Below, piece by piece: positions 11,617 through 21,130 of a stretch of DNA of 64,000 bases. The first letter of the stretch is position 1. Each line of letters starts with the position of its first letter. Made by a program: the position numbers and the translations under genes. The DNA comes from Muricea muricata (lineage: Eukaryota > Cnidaria > Anthozoa > Malacalcyonacea > Plexauridae): assembly GCA_963855995.1 (NCBI GenBank), contig OY979717.1:2353179-2417178 (forward strand), in the 5' to 3' direction. The notes under the pieces were generated by a model. That model ran no database searches and was not told the origin of the DNA. It saw only the letters and a program-made list of their open reading frames with translations.

Positions 11617-13349
11617 TACTTGGTTGTTCTCGTGGGTATATCCATTAGGGGTTGCAAGGTCGGTAAAGGTTGTATGAAAGGCTGCGCGTACAAATGGTTC
11701 ATAAGTGGGTGAAATATCGCAGGTGGAAACAAAGGGCCGGGGTATGGACTCAGTTCCCGAAAAGGGGAAGGAAAACCTCTCGGGTCAAACTGCGGAGGTC
11801 GCTGGGAATTAATATAGTGGGAAAAATCGCCGGGGTATGGACTTGGAACTCGAAAAGAGGGAGTAGAACCACTCGGGCCAATCTGCAGAGGTCGGTGGGA
11901 ATTAGTGGAGTGGGAAAAATCACATTTAGATCCCTTTACACAATGTCTCTTTCTACGTAGAAAGGGACAAGGCACTAAATGTTTCGGTGTTTGGGTATTT
12001 GGATATGATGATTTATTAAATCTGGTAGTAGGATTTGGGTTATTTTGGCTGGAGATCTCGCTTACACTAACGTTAGTGGAAATTAGATCATTGACACCAT
12101 TAACTTCAATATCGACTTTTTTGGCTTCAGTGTTTAGTATTAGGGGAATAGGATCATTTGCTTGGTTGCTTCCCTTTGTATTATGAAAATCCTTAATGGT
12201 CGAGTGGGCAGCCAATGTGGTAACTTCATTATTAAACAACTGGTTTCCTCCTGAGAGAATTCTATTCTGTTTAGACGTATGTGTAGGGGTTTGCGGCCTT
12301 TTGTCTATGTTTGTTTTAGTTTTACGGGATTTAGTAACTTTTATAAGTCCCGCTCCTTCATTATCAAGCACAATAATCGGTTCGTCGCTCATTCCACTTT
12401 GAGAATGAGTTATATCGCTGTCTGTCTGGGTCATTACGGATTTAGTTTTATCCAAACAATTGTTAAGTGCGTCGACATTTGCATCCTTTTGTTTAGAGCA
12501 ATACTCATAGTGCTGATGAATAGCTGTTAAGAGACTAGCTTTCTCATTTTCAGTAGCTGTAAGTTTCCCGTTTAGTTCTGTTAAAGCACTTCTCAGCCCA
12601 GCTAAATCAGATTCAAGAGCTCTATTCTGTTCTTTCAATAAAATATTTTCCTTAACAAGTTGATCGGTGTCTGCTGAAGCTTTCCGAATTTCACAAACAT
12701 TTATAAGTTCAGTCAAAACAATAGACGACTCGGCTCGATGCTTTTCGAATTGTTGTGTCAGTGAATCCAGACGTTTTACTACATCGTTAAGTATAATCTT
12801 TTCGGAAAACAACGAAGCCCCTTCGCAGTCCAGCGCAATTTGATTTGTTATCTCATCGTTAGACAAGTTGATTGTTGAATTTCCGTAAAGTTCATCAGTC
12901 TTCGAGAGTTCCCCAGTTAACGACCTTGGATTGTCTACACATGGCGAGGAAAAATTCAGCATGAACTTATTAATATTCTCAAAGGAAGGCATGTGTGGGG
13001 GCGTTGAATCTTCAACATTGCCAACACCCAAATTCGATTCACTATCTGGCGAAATAGATGCGATCCTTTCCAGAATCTTTCTGTATCTTTCGGTGAGGGG
13101 GCCTTCAAGCAACACACTTTGATTTTCATACCACCGAATAGTTATTTCCTCCGTCTTTATCTGCTTACAACCACTACGTGGAACTGTCCATTTCCCCTCA
13201 ATATTCAGTAAGTCTCGCACGAATTTTTGAAATAAAGGAAAATCACCTTGCCATTTAAGTTTACCACTGTTCAAAATAACTAGTGGATTTATCACAGTCT
13301 TATTTATCACAGTCTCAGTCCGTAGACTTTCGTTTGTTGTTGATAACAT
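11613..13349 (-). CDS. LINE ORF1 protein with CCCH zinc finger
   Basis: An intact frame of up to 609 codons. The open frame reaches 13442, but its first codons come from the inverted-repeat junction, so the Met at 13349 (MLSTTNESL) is the likelier native start. A coiled-coil-prone Lys/Glu-rich middle lies around 12500-12700. Near the C-terminus is a CCCH finger (PCPFLRRKRHCVKGSKCDF followed by SH). The tail is Pro/Phe-rich with two similar segments, each about FSH followed by a PFR-P-YPG motif. ORF1 proteins of this group bind element RNA; that role is inferred from position and the finger. Its stop overlaps the ORF2 opening by a few bases. Confidence 0.75.
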   Translation of the reverse strand: MLSTTNESLRTETVINKTVINPLVILNSGKLKWQGDFPLFQKFVRDLLNIEGKWTVPRSGCKQIKTEEITIRWYENQSVLLEGPLTERYRKILERIASISPDSESNLGVGNVEDSTPPHMPSFENINKFMLNFSSPCVDNPRSLTGELSKTDELYGNSTINLSNDEITNQIALDCEGASLFSEKIILNDVVKRLDSLTQQFEKHRAESSIVLTELINVCEIRKASADTDQLVKENILLKEQNRALESDLAGLRSALTELNGKLTATENEKASLLTAIHQHYEYCSKQKDANVDALNNCLDKTKSVMTQTDSDITHSQSGMSDEPIIVLDNEGAGLIKVTKSRKTKTNIDKRPQTPTHTSKQNRILSGGNQLFNNEVTTLAAHSTIKDFHNTKGSNQANDPIPLILNTEAKKVDIEVNGVNDLISTNVSVSEISSQNNPNPTTRFNKSSYPNTQTPKHLVPCPFLRRKRHCVKGSKCDFSHSTNSHRPLQIGPSGSTPSFRVPSPYPGDFSHYINSQRPPQFDPRGFPSPFRELSPYPGPLFPPAIFHPLMNHLYAQPFIQPLPTLQPLMDIPTRTTKY

Positions 13350-13411
13350 GATAGCTCTATGTTCTGCTGTGTTATTGCTAAAAGTGCAGTATTTCAGAAT
13401 TGGGTGATGTG

Positions 13412-13468
13412 TCTTGTATTTAGTCTGAAGATGTCTTAACATAAGACATCTTCAGACTAAATACAAGA
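13412..13468. repeat. 27-bp perfect palindrome with 3-nt spacer at the LINE 5' junction
   Basis: Bases 13412-13438 are the exact reverse complement of 13442-13468. The right arm is native Penelope sequence (same as 21279-21305). The left arm is an extra inverted copy lying between target and LINE. The uninterrupted Penelope copy has only a six-base palindrome (GTCTTA-TGT-TAAGAC) at this place. Confidence 0.95.
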
Positions 13469-13701
13469 TACATTAGCATGCAATATTTGAATATATAAGT
13501 TTAAGTGTTATGTTACAGAGTGTCAAATTACAAAGGACAATTAGATTTAACTAGGACAACATAGGACAGTGTGATACAATTAGGACAACAAGGACATTTA
13601 CACACAAAGACAGTCGAACTAGAAAAGGTTAAGAGGAATCGAGCTGCCTTGGACATTAAGAGTAGGTTTGTATTTATTTATGAGGAGGCTCTCGTGTATC
13701 A

Positions 13702-14230
13702 TTAACTCATACGAATCAGAACAACAAGAAATGATTTTGAAATCGTCAAGTCCACATTGTGACCAGAGGCACACGAGTGGGAAAGCACACTGGACTTAGT
13801 GGGGTTAGAGGTATGTTTTCCCGTAATAGGAGAGATACCCAGGTGCTCTGATATTCTAGTGTGTAAATGGCGTGTTGTTTGACCCACATACGACGCGGAA
13901 CAGCATCGACACTTAAAAAGGTAAACAACACTAGATCTCAGGTATTTGGGAACTTTATCCTTAAAAGGGAAAAAAGAAGCGATTCGTCTGGAGGAGCGGA
14001 AAACAAATCTAGTATCGAGATGAGGGAAAGCGGCATTACAAAGGCGATTGATTTGGGTGCGGATTTGGAGAGAATGTATTCCTGTGAATGGAAGGCAGAA
14101 ATAGATTATTTTCTTGGAAACGGTCTGGACTGAAGGTTTAGGATCGAAGATATTGTCCAAAAATCTACGAGTAATGCGTTCAAACATGTAAGAAGGGAAA
14201 TCATTGAGTTTGAATAGATTTCTAGCAACC
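13702..14230 (-). pseudogene. Penelope-like GIY-YIG endonuclease region, left arm
   Basis: The left-arm counterpart of the + strand ORF at 20561-21130. It keeps the Cys-rich segment and the canonical YVGQTTRH motif of the GIY-YIG endonuclease (VVYLFKCRCC, HLHTRISEH). A missing T after the VDL codons shifts the frame and ends it at SFLVVLIRMS. At the RT-to-endonuclease boundary (near 14190) this arm retains a CCC run that the right arm has shortened, so each arm is broken at different places. Confidence 0.8.
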
Positions 14231-14480
14231 TCAAGTTGGATGTGGAAGTTTTCATAGCTCGAGCAGAGATTGAATATGCGATGAATAAGGCAAGATACTA
14301 AACATCGTTTGTACGTGAGTGGGATAAAGCTATGGAAGCTGGTGAAAAGACCGGTAAACGTGGGTTTGCGGTAAACAGATGTACTGAATTTACCCTGGGA
14401 AATGAAGTTTCCCCAGAAGGTTAGGCACTTATCTGAAGGGGAGACGTAGTTCTCCGAGGACCTTCGAAGACTGATAGGAG

Positions 14481-14566
14481 CAATACTGATGCAGATCCGC
14501 GGCCAGCAGCGGTCTGGAACCCACTAATTATAAATTTTTTGACATGCGCAAAACCCTTCCTCTTAT
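14481..14566. repeat. DIRS inverted terminal repeat, left copy
   Basis: An 86-bp segment matching the reverse complement of 19266-19351 (CAATACTGATGCAGATCC through CCCTTCCTCTTAT). The outer 79 bp (14402-14480) is specific to this end. Confidence 0.9.
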
Positions 14567-14634
14567 TGAGTGTGTGCTGAGGTAATGATTACAATGGCCG
14601 GGTGGGGTGGATAAGACTAACCACAAGGCAGGGG

Positions 14635-14771
14635 ATCAGTATTGCTCCTATCAGTCTTCGAAGGTCCTCGGAGAACTACGTCTCCCCTTCAGGTAAGTGC
14701 CTAACCTTCTGGGGAAACTTCATTTCTCCTTCGTACCTTCTCCGACTGATACTCGCAATACTGATGCAGAT
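14635..14771. repeat. DIRS internal complementary region
   Basis: The first half is the reverse complement of the left outer end, the second half that of the right outer end, joined through TTC (near 14733). Such a region is thought to template completion of ends and circle formation in DIRS1. It records the circle junction and hence the crossover bases. Confidence 0.93.
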
Positions 14772-14863
14772 GTATAAAGGTGTCATTGAAATCATTTATG
14801 AAAACAATCGTTCTGATAAATTATGTATTGAATAATTGAACTTAATTATATTCAACAAAACTT

Positions 14864-15870
14864 CTAAGAATCTAATGTCAACACAGTACTTGCAAAATTG
14901 TTCTTTCCAATTTGCTTATGATAATGTTTTTCAAACGTGCGAGCAGAAGCCCAATCAGCCGCTTTTAACACTTCCTCAATGGGTAGTCCATGCTCGACAG
15001 CGGCTGATGTCGATGATGACCTTGTAGAGTGAGCCGTATAGGCGGAGTCGACTCCAGCTAACCCTAAGACAGAACAAATCCATCTAGCAATTGTTTGACT
15101 GCCAACTGGTTTGAATGGACGGATATACGATAAGAAAAGTTGCTGATACTGTCTGTGGCTTGCAGTACGGAGTGTATAATGTTCAAGACATCGTAAAACA
15201 CATATAGATGGATTGTTTACGTATCTAGAAAGATATAGTCGTCGGTTTGGGTGGTTCGGTCTCGAATTTTTAACATGTGAAGTTAAAACAAATTCCCAAC
15301 AGTCAGTCTTCTTGATAACAGAGCCACAATCCAAGGCTGCGATTTCATGCACCCTGGCGGCCGATGCCAAGGCCACAAGCATCGTTAGTTTGAAAGTTAA
15401 GTCCTTGATCGATAATTTCTCTAACGGTTCTAGCGATGAGAGATACTGCAAAACTGGGCCAACTGACCACGTCGAACAGGTCTTTGGAACAGCAGGTTTT
15501 AATTGGAACACGCCTTTCATGAAGCGAGAAACTATGGAAAGGTTCCCTAATTGTTGTCCCTCAACAGCATTATGGATTTGGGAAAAACATGCCTTGTATA
15601 CACTTATGGTTCTGCATGCAAGGCCACGCATATTAAATTGTTCTGCTAAAAATGCCAAGACATCTACGACAGCTGCTGAAAATGGATCCAAGTTCCGTTG
15701 CAGACACCAGCTAGACCAGAGCTTCCATGGTCCTTCATAACGTTTCTGTGTGGTCTGTCGCCATGAGGACTGCAAGATTTTGCACACTTCATCCGAAAGG
15801 CCTGTTGCTTGCAGGCGACTCCGGCAAGCGGCCATACAGCTAGTCTCAGCGTTCGCCATAACGGATGGGT
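14864..15870 (-). CDS. DIRS tyrosine recombinase
   Basis: The integrase-like recombinase that would insert the circular cDNA. The frame is open from 17668, but recognisable recombinase sequence starts only about here: an N-terminal SAM-like core domain (SSWRQTTQKRYEGPWK) and then the catalytic domain. The catalytic Arg is in ASAARVHEIAALD, HxxR is AHSTR, and the nucleophilic Tyr is in ARTFEKHYHKQ. The upstream part of the open frame overlaps RT/RNase H in another frame and is probably not used. No internal stop, so the domain looks intact. Confidence 0.88.
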
Positions 15871-18090
15871 CGTCTGAGGGTCGAACGGGAGATAAATTGT
15901 CCTCTCTGTCATCGGCAGAAGAGTAGGATAATCTGTTAACAGTTCCAGTAGCACTGGGTACCAAGGTTGGCCTTTCCATGCTGGAGCTATCAACAATGAG
16001 GTTGCCTGATCGTTCCTTATCTTCTGTAAGATCCTTGGAAGCAGAACAACAGGAGGATGGATGAGTAGGGTCCATTTGTTCCAGTTCTGAAGGAACGCGT
16101 CCGTCGCAATCGACCCTGGATCGGGGTACCTGGCTATGTACTTTGGGAGTTGGTTGTTTATCCGCGACGCAAATAGATCCACTTCCGGACGATAATAACG
16201 CTGAGTGATATGTTGGAAGATCTTCCTGTCCAAAGTCCACTCCGTGTGATTGTGGAATTGGCGAGATGCACAGTCTGCGTCGACATTCTCTACTCCTGGA
16301 ACATGCTTCGCTGTTATCCAGATATTGCGGTCTAGGCAAAAATTCCATATCTCTGTTGCTAGAGACACAAGTTGGGGAGAGCGAGTACCTCCTCTTTTGT
16401 TGACGTAACAAACCGCAGTGAAGTTGTCCATCAAGAGTAAGATGTGACGGGGCAGTGACTTCATGTCCTTTACAAATGATTGGATAGCTAGATAAGCTGC
16501 TTTCAGCTCGAGTACATTGATATGTGCTTTTTCTTCGTCCATCGCCCATTGACCCCCGGTCTTTCGATCCAGATAAGCTGCCCCCCACCCTTTTTTGGAC
16601 GAATTCGTCCATATGGTCATGTCGAATGGTGAGAGAATTAATGACATTTGATTGTGTTGTACAAGTTGAGTTGATGACCACCACTCCAGTTCCTGCAATG
16701 CTTGCTTGTTCAGGGCCAGTTGACAATTCTTGGATGCTTTGAAACAGCCCGTCCTGGTCACACCCGTTATATACTGACGCTGAAGAGCACGGTAATACAA
16801 TGGGCCTTTCCAGATCCCGATCAATGTGGCATGATTCAGTCGCCCCAATAAGGCTGCCAACTGTAAGACTGAGCAATGACGAGCTTTCAAAATGTTCTGG
16901 CATTCTGATTGAAGAAGATTGAATTTCTCTTGTGGAACTGAAACACTCATGTTGGTGGAATTTAGGCAGGCCCCAAGGAACACAACGACTTGGGTTGGGG
17001 CTGACGAGCATTTTTCCAGCTTGATCTGGAAACCCAAGTTCATGAGTAGAGTCATAACTATTTGAAACTGGTGTCGAAGTTCTGCACGATTCTGATGAAG
17101 AATTAGAAGATCGTCGAAGTAAATTACCACACGAAGTTCGCTCGAACGGAGTAACGACATCACGGGTTTCAGCAGCTTGGTAAAGGCCCGAGGTGCCGAC
17201 GTGAGACCGAACGGGAGACACTGATATTCGAACAGTCTGTTGCCGAGTTGAAAACGAAGATATTTTCGATGACTGTTGGTGATGGGAACTGAGTAATACG
17301 CGTCGGTGAGGTCCAACTTCATGAAATAGTCGTTTGGCTGTATCATTGTCTTCACTTGATCCAGTCCTTCCAACTTGAGTTTCTCTTTCCTTATAAATTG
17401 GTTTAACGACTTGAGATTGAATATTGGTCGAGTTTTGGTCGACTGTTTGACCAAAAACACCGTTGACAGGAACTCGTCCTGTACTGGTAGTGTTTCTTTT
17501 ATTGCACCTTTTGCGAGCAAATCGTCTATGGCCTCTAGAAACATGTTTCCCTCGCTGAGTTTGGGTTTTGTGATACGCTTTTTCCACTGATGTGGTCTTA
17601 AAATGAAAGGGATTTGATACCCTTGTACTGTTTCTAATATTGTTTTGTCCGAAGTTATTGTCTTCCAATTGTCTACAAAATATTTCAATCGACCTGCCAC
17701 CTGGTTGTCTGGAGGATTGATGTGCTTCATTTGAGTCAGGATATAGTCAGCTGCGACTTGGCTCGGTGGAGCCTTTGGAAAATCGTTGAGACTTGGCTGG
17801 TGGCCCTCGGCTTGAAGGATGTTGGACTGTTGTGACAGGGGCTTGCAATGATCCGCGCCTGTCAGACCACTTGCGCTTTCCCCATTGACGTTAACCAGAA
17901 TTGCCTGGTCGAAAATTGGAACGAAAGGGCTGTTTGGGACGATCTTTGCCATTTTGGGATTTGGGCTGAGAAAAAACTTTAAAATTCGTCTTGGAGTGAT
18001 CGTGTTCACTCTGGACAGCCTCATGAAATTTGTCTGGAAAAAGATGCCGATCAGTAGGAATATCCTCTTTAAGAAGCCGTTTTCCAACAT
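15664..18090 (-). CDS. DIRS reverse transcriptase-RNase H
   Basis: An 808-codon open frame. RT motifs in order: FLVKQSTKTRPIFNLK, MKLDLTDAYYSVPI, CLPFGLTSAPRAFTKL, and the catalytic VIYFDDLL. RNase H follows: IWTNSSKKGWGAA, an ELKAA motif, LLMDNFTAVCYVN, and ENVDADCASR. The C-terminal part (LLPRILQKIRND, APAWKGQPWYP) is conserved in the DIRS relic at 57.6 kb. The frame overlaps gag at its start and the recombinase at its end, as usual in DIRS elements. It has no nonsense codons. Confidence 0.92.
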   Translation of the reverse strand: MLENGFLKRIFLLIGIFFQTNFMRLSRVNTITPRRILKFFLSPNPKMAKIVPNSPFVPIFDQAILVNVNGESASGLTGADHCKPLSQQSNILQAEGHQPSLNDFPKAPPSQVAADYILTQMKHINPPDNQVAGRLKYFVDNWKTITSDKTILETVQGYQIPFILRPHQWKKRITKPKLSEGNMFLEAIDDLLAKGAIKETLPVQDEFLSTVFLVKQSTKTRPIFNLKSLNQFIRKEKLKLEGLDQVKTMIQPNDYFMKLDLTDAYYSVPITNSHRKYLRFQLGNRLFEYQCLPFGLTSAPRAFTKLLKPVMSLLRSSELRVVIYFDDLLILHQNRAELRHQFQIVMTLLMNLGFQIKLEKCSSAPTQVVVFLGACLNSTNMSVSVPQEKFNLLQSECQNILKARHCSVLQLAALLGRLNHATLIGIWKGPLYYRALQRQYITGVTRTGCFKASKNCQLALNKQALQELEWWSSTQLVQHNQMSLILSPFDMTIWTNSSKKGWGAAYLDRKTGGQWAMDEEKAHINVLELKAAYLAIQSFVKDMKSLPRHILLLMDNFTAVCYVNKRGGTRSPQLVSLATEIWNFCLDRNIWITAKHVPGVENVDADCASRQFHNHTEWTLDRKIFQHITQRYYRPEVDLFASRINNQLPKYIARYPDPGSIATDAFLQNWNKWTLLIHPPVVLLPRILQKIRNDQATSLLIAPAWKGQPWYPVLLELLTDYPTLLPMTERTIYLPFDPQTTHPLWRTLRLAVWPLAGVACKQQAFRMKCAKSCSPHGDRPHRNVMKDHGSSGLAGVCNGTWIHFQQLS

Positions 18091-18805
18091 CAGTCAAATA
18101 TTCTGCGAATCTTTTTTGTCGCCAGGCATTGAGACGGATATTGGCATTTCTTAGTAAGACCAAGGCATCTTCCAAATAGGATTTAATTTCATCTGGGTCG
18201 GGACCATCTGGAACATTTCCGTCATCCTCAACAGTTAAGGGCTCTTCCAAACGCTCCAAGGCAGCAGCAATTGGTCTGGCAACTGCCAAGAATGGGGTTT
18301 GCCTTTCAGCTAAACCTTCGTCGGTGGAGAAAACTTCCTTAGTTTTCTGGAAGCCGAACTTCTGTTTAATATGCTCTTTTGCTCCATTCTCCATGGTAGG
18401 AGCCACAAGAATGGTATCAGTCCCTTCAATTGGGGGATACTTTTGCATGATATTAGACCAGACTTCCTTAGAAAGACGCTTGGTAAAGGCTGTCTTTAGG
18501 AAGTTGGTAGTTTCATCTGATAAGGAAACTTGCTTGGTTTCAATACAATATTTACCAAGACGGTCACTGACGGGCAATTCATTAAGCGCATCAGGATTAT
18601 GCAAGTCAGCATTTTGTAATTCGTTAACAGTAGTCTGTTCACGACTTTGTTGACATTCAATAGGCCGTGTCTGAAGGGCCTCTTTAAGTAAAGATGGCAA
18701 TTTTTGTTGTAGAGTATGGGCTACCTGTTGTGCCACAATTTCATTTAGCTCATCTCTGGTTATGTTTTGTGTGTCAGAGTGGGTACCCTGGACAACACTA
18801 TTCAC
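17891..18805 (-). CDS. DIRS gag-like protein
   Basis: A frame of about 304 codons upstream of and overlapping RT. It contains coiled-coil-like N-terminal sequence, SDETTNFLKTAF, KYPPIEGTD and a basic C-terminus (KPKSQNGKDRPKQPFRSNF). The frame is open a little farther upstream, but no ATG precedes GTG at 18805; an acceptor-like CTGCAG just upstream leaves a spliced start possible. Identified as gag by position; no zinc knuckle is seen. Confidence 0.7.
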   Translation of the reverse strand: MNSVVQGTHSDTQNITRDELNEIVAQQVAHTLQQKLPSLLKEALQTRPIECQQSREQTTVNELQNADLHNPDALNELPVSDRLGKYCIETKQVSLSDETTNFLKTAFTKRLSKEVWSNIMQKYPPIEGTDTILVAPTMENGAKEHIKQKFGFQKTKEVFSTDEGLAERQTPFLAVARPIAAALERLEEPLTVEDDGNVPDGPDPDEIKSYLEDALVLLRNANIRLNAWRQKRFAEYLTDVGKRLLKEDIPTDRHLFPDKFHEAVQSEHDHSKTNFKVFSQPKSQNGKDRPKQPFRSNFRPGNSG

Positions 18806-19265
18806 CTCCTGCGAGGCTGGTACCTGCAGGTAGGATTAAGACAAGATTGTCTGAATATTGTATTCAACAATAATAAGGACTGCAAAGTTAGCAATTGCAG
18901 ATAATTTCAGACATTGGAATTAAGTCTGATTGTTTAGTGATAATATACCTCCATAAGGTTGTGACCAGCAGAGTTATGCTCTGGCAAGGATAATTGCCCC
19001 AGTGGACAAAAATAATAATTTATTACTTCTATATTTATTTTTAAAACAAAAGATCTGATCTAGACGCAATAACACTTGTCTTCATTCAACCGCAAATTAA
19101 GCGTATTAATATCTCAAAACACTCAAGGAAGGGAGCTAATATGTACCTACCTTACTGGGCTCCATTACTTGATAATTTGTCCACAGGATTGGCACGAAAT
19201 ACGAAGGATAGCAAATATTATTTTTATCGAAAAATTAGTGTGTTCACCGAAGCTTGCCCACGAAA

Positions 19266-19351
19266 ATAAGAGGAAGGGTTTTGCGCATGTCAAAAAATTT
19301 ATAATTAGTGGGTTCCAGACCGCTGCTGGCCGCGGATCTGCATCAGTATTG
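19266..19351. repeat. DIRS inverted terminal repeat, right copy
   Basis: Reverse complement of 14481-14566. The outer 29 bp (19352-19380) is specific to this end and matches the second half of the internal complementary region. Confidence 0.9.
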
Positions 19352-19380
19352 CGAGTATCAGTCGGAGAAGGTACGAAGGA

Positions 19381-19607
19381 GAACGAGGTATGTCTATGTC
19401 AAGGAACGGCAGTTTCCCGTCACGCTCAACTTCAGTAGTGAACGTTATATTGGGGTGCTGTTGGTTGAGATATTTAAGGAAAAGAGGTACGTGGTTCAGG
19501 GATCGGAAAAGAAGAAAGCAGTCATCAACATATCGTCGGTAGAGTACAGACTTGAAAGGAGAAGGACAGTTCTGGAGCCAGATTTGTTCATGGAAGGACA
19601 TGACATT
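19381..19607 (-). pseudogene. Penelope-like RT fragment, left arm start
   Basis: Encodes the RT catalytic region (FHEQIWLQNC, YRRYVDDCFLLF, GKLPFLDIDI), matching 20127-20345 of the right arm. It begins abruptly at the head-to-head junction near 19607 and is cut at 19381 by the DIRS insertion; the same arm resumes at 14401. Confidence 0.88.
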
Positions 19608-20642
19608 GAAGAAACTCAAAGCTGCTAACTCCCTAAATGAAAAAACTTACAGTGACCTATATCCTACTGGCTATCGTATAGGTATACTATACGGTCTCCC
19701 TAAAATCCATAAATCCACCATTCCTCTTTGACCAATTCTTTCCTCGGTCAACCACTATTCATACAAGCTTGCCAAATTCTTTATTCCACTCTTAACTCCT
19801 CTTACCACTAGTTCCCTCATAATTACTGATTCTTTCTCCTTCGTCCAAGAGCTGTTGAATAGCGACATCGACTCAAGCAATGTAGTCATGGCTAGTTTTG
19901 ATGTCACTTCCTTGTTCACCAATATTCCTGTGAATGAAACCATTGATATAATCTGCAATTCTTTGTTTTCTAATAGCCAGTTCTTTAATGGTCTTGATCG
20001 CTGTGAGTTTCACAAACTTCTGTCGCTATCTGTGATGAACTGCCACTTCATTTTAACGGTCGCTTATACCAACAAGTTGACGGCGTGGCAATGGGCAGTC
20101 CATTAGGTCCACTCTTTGCCAATGTATTCATGTCCTTCCATGAACAAATCTGGCTCCAGAACTGTCCTTCTCCTTTTAAGCCTGTACTCTACCGACGATA
20201 TGTTGATGACTGCTTTCTTCTTTTCCGATCCCTGAACCACGTACCTCTTTTCCTTAAATATCTCAACCAACAGCACCCCAATATAACGTTCACTTCTGAA
20301 GTTGAGCGTGACGGGAAACTGCCGTTCCTTGACATAGACATATCTCGTTCCCAGAGTAAATTCAGTGCATCTGTTTACCGCAAACCCACGTTTACCGGTC
20401 TTTTCACCAACTTCCATAGCTTTATCTCACTCACGTACAAACGATGTTTAGTATCTTGCCTTATTCATCGCATATTCAATCTCTGCTCGAGCTATGAAAA
20501 CTTCCACATCCAACTTGAGGTTGCTAGAAATCTATTCAAACTCAATGATTTCCTTCTCACATGTTTGAACGCATTACTCGTAGATTTTTGGACAATATCT
20601 TCGATCCTAAACCTTCAGTCCAGACCGTTCCCAAGAAAATAA
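19608..20642 (+). pseudogene. Penelope-like reverse transcriptase, right arm
   Basis: RT of Penelope type: GYRIGILYGLPKIHK, SSVNHYSYKLAKFF, ASFDVTSLFTNIP, VDGVAMGSPLGPLFANVF, YRRYVDD and DGKLPFLDIDI. A TGA interrupts after STIPL (near 19729). A one-base loss near 20045-20055 shifts the frame before GRLYQQVDG. A lost C near 20550 shifts it again before the endonuclease (the other arm retains that C). The 5' part of RT is missing, so this arm is truncated too. Confidence 0.87.
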
Positions 20643-21130
20643 TCTATTTCTGCTTTCCATTCACAGGAATACATTCTCTCCAAATCCGCACCCAAATCAA
20701 TCGCCTTTGTAATGTCGCTTTCCCTCATCCCGATACTAGATTTGTTTTCCGCTCCTCCAGACGAATCGCTTCTTTTTTCCCTTTTAAGGATAAAGTTCCC
20801 AAATACCTGAGATCTAGTGTTGTTTACCTTTTTAAGTGTCGATGCTGTTCCGCGTCGTATGTGAGTCAAACCACACGCCATTTACACACTAGAATATCAG
20901 AGCACCTGGGTATCTCTCCTATTACGGGAAAACATACCTCTAACCCCACTAAGTCCAGTGTGCTTTCCCACTCGTGCGCCTCTGGTCACAAAGTGGACTT
21001 TGACGATTTCAAAATCCTTTCTTGTTGTTCTGATTCGTATGAGTTAATGATACACGAGAGCCTCCTCATAAATAAATACAAACCTACTCTTAATGTCCAA
21101 GGCAGCTCGATTCCTCTTAACCTTTTCTAG
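20561..21130 (+). pseudogene. Penelope-like GIY-YIG endonuclease region, right arm
   Basis: An open frame of 189 codons, from a linker (MFERITRRFLDN) through the GIY-YIG endonuclease to NKYKPTLNVQGSSIPLNLF. The Cys-rich motif CRCCSASYV is followed by SQTTRH, where the left arm has GQTTRH. The Gly of the YVG motif is therefore replaced by Ser here. It is normally the C-terminal half of the RT protein and is separated from RT by the frame shift near 20550. Confidence 0.85.

Larger units (their letters stand above)
8691..13438 (-). mobile_element. Near full-length two-ORF CR1/L2-like LINE
   Basis: ORF1 and ORF2 are in LINE order on minus, followed by a short 3' UTR whose end abuts the interrupted Penelope sequence at 8690. 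The uninterrupted Penelope copy at 21284-21320 shows the empty site. The 5' junction carries a 27-bp inverted copy of the flank (listed separately), and TAAGAC of the target is present on both sides, compatible with a short target duplication. Confidence 0.87.
14402..19380 (-). mobile_element. Complete DIRS1-like tyrosine-recombinase retrotransposon
   Basis: Three overlapping minus-strand frames occur in DIRS order (gag-like, RT/RNase H, tyrosine recombinase). There are inverted terminal repeats with non-identical outer extensions and an internal complementary region near the 3' side that equals the two outer ends joined. No ordinary LTRs or long target duplication are present. GAA flanks both sides (14399-14401 and 19381-19383), while the uninterrupted Penelope copy has GAA once. 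Length is 4979 bp. Confidence 0.95.

Noticed and set aside
15870-17668. N-terminal 600 codons of the 934-codon frame ending in the tyrosine recombinase
   Set aside because: It overlaps the well-supported RT/RNase H in another frame and shows no domain; treated as a shadow.
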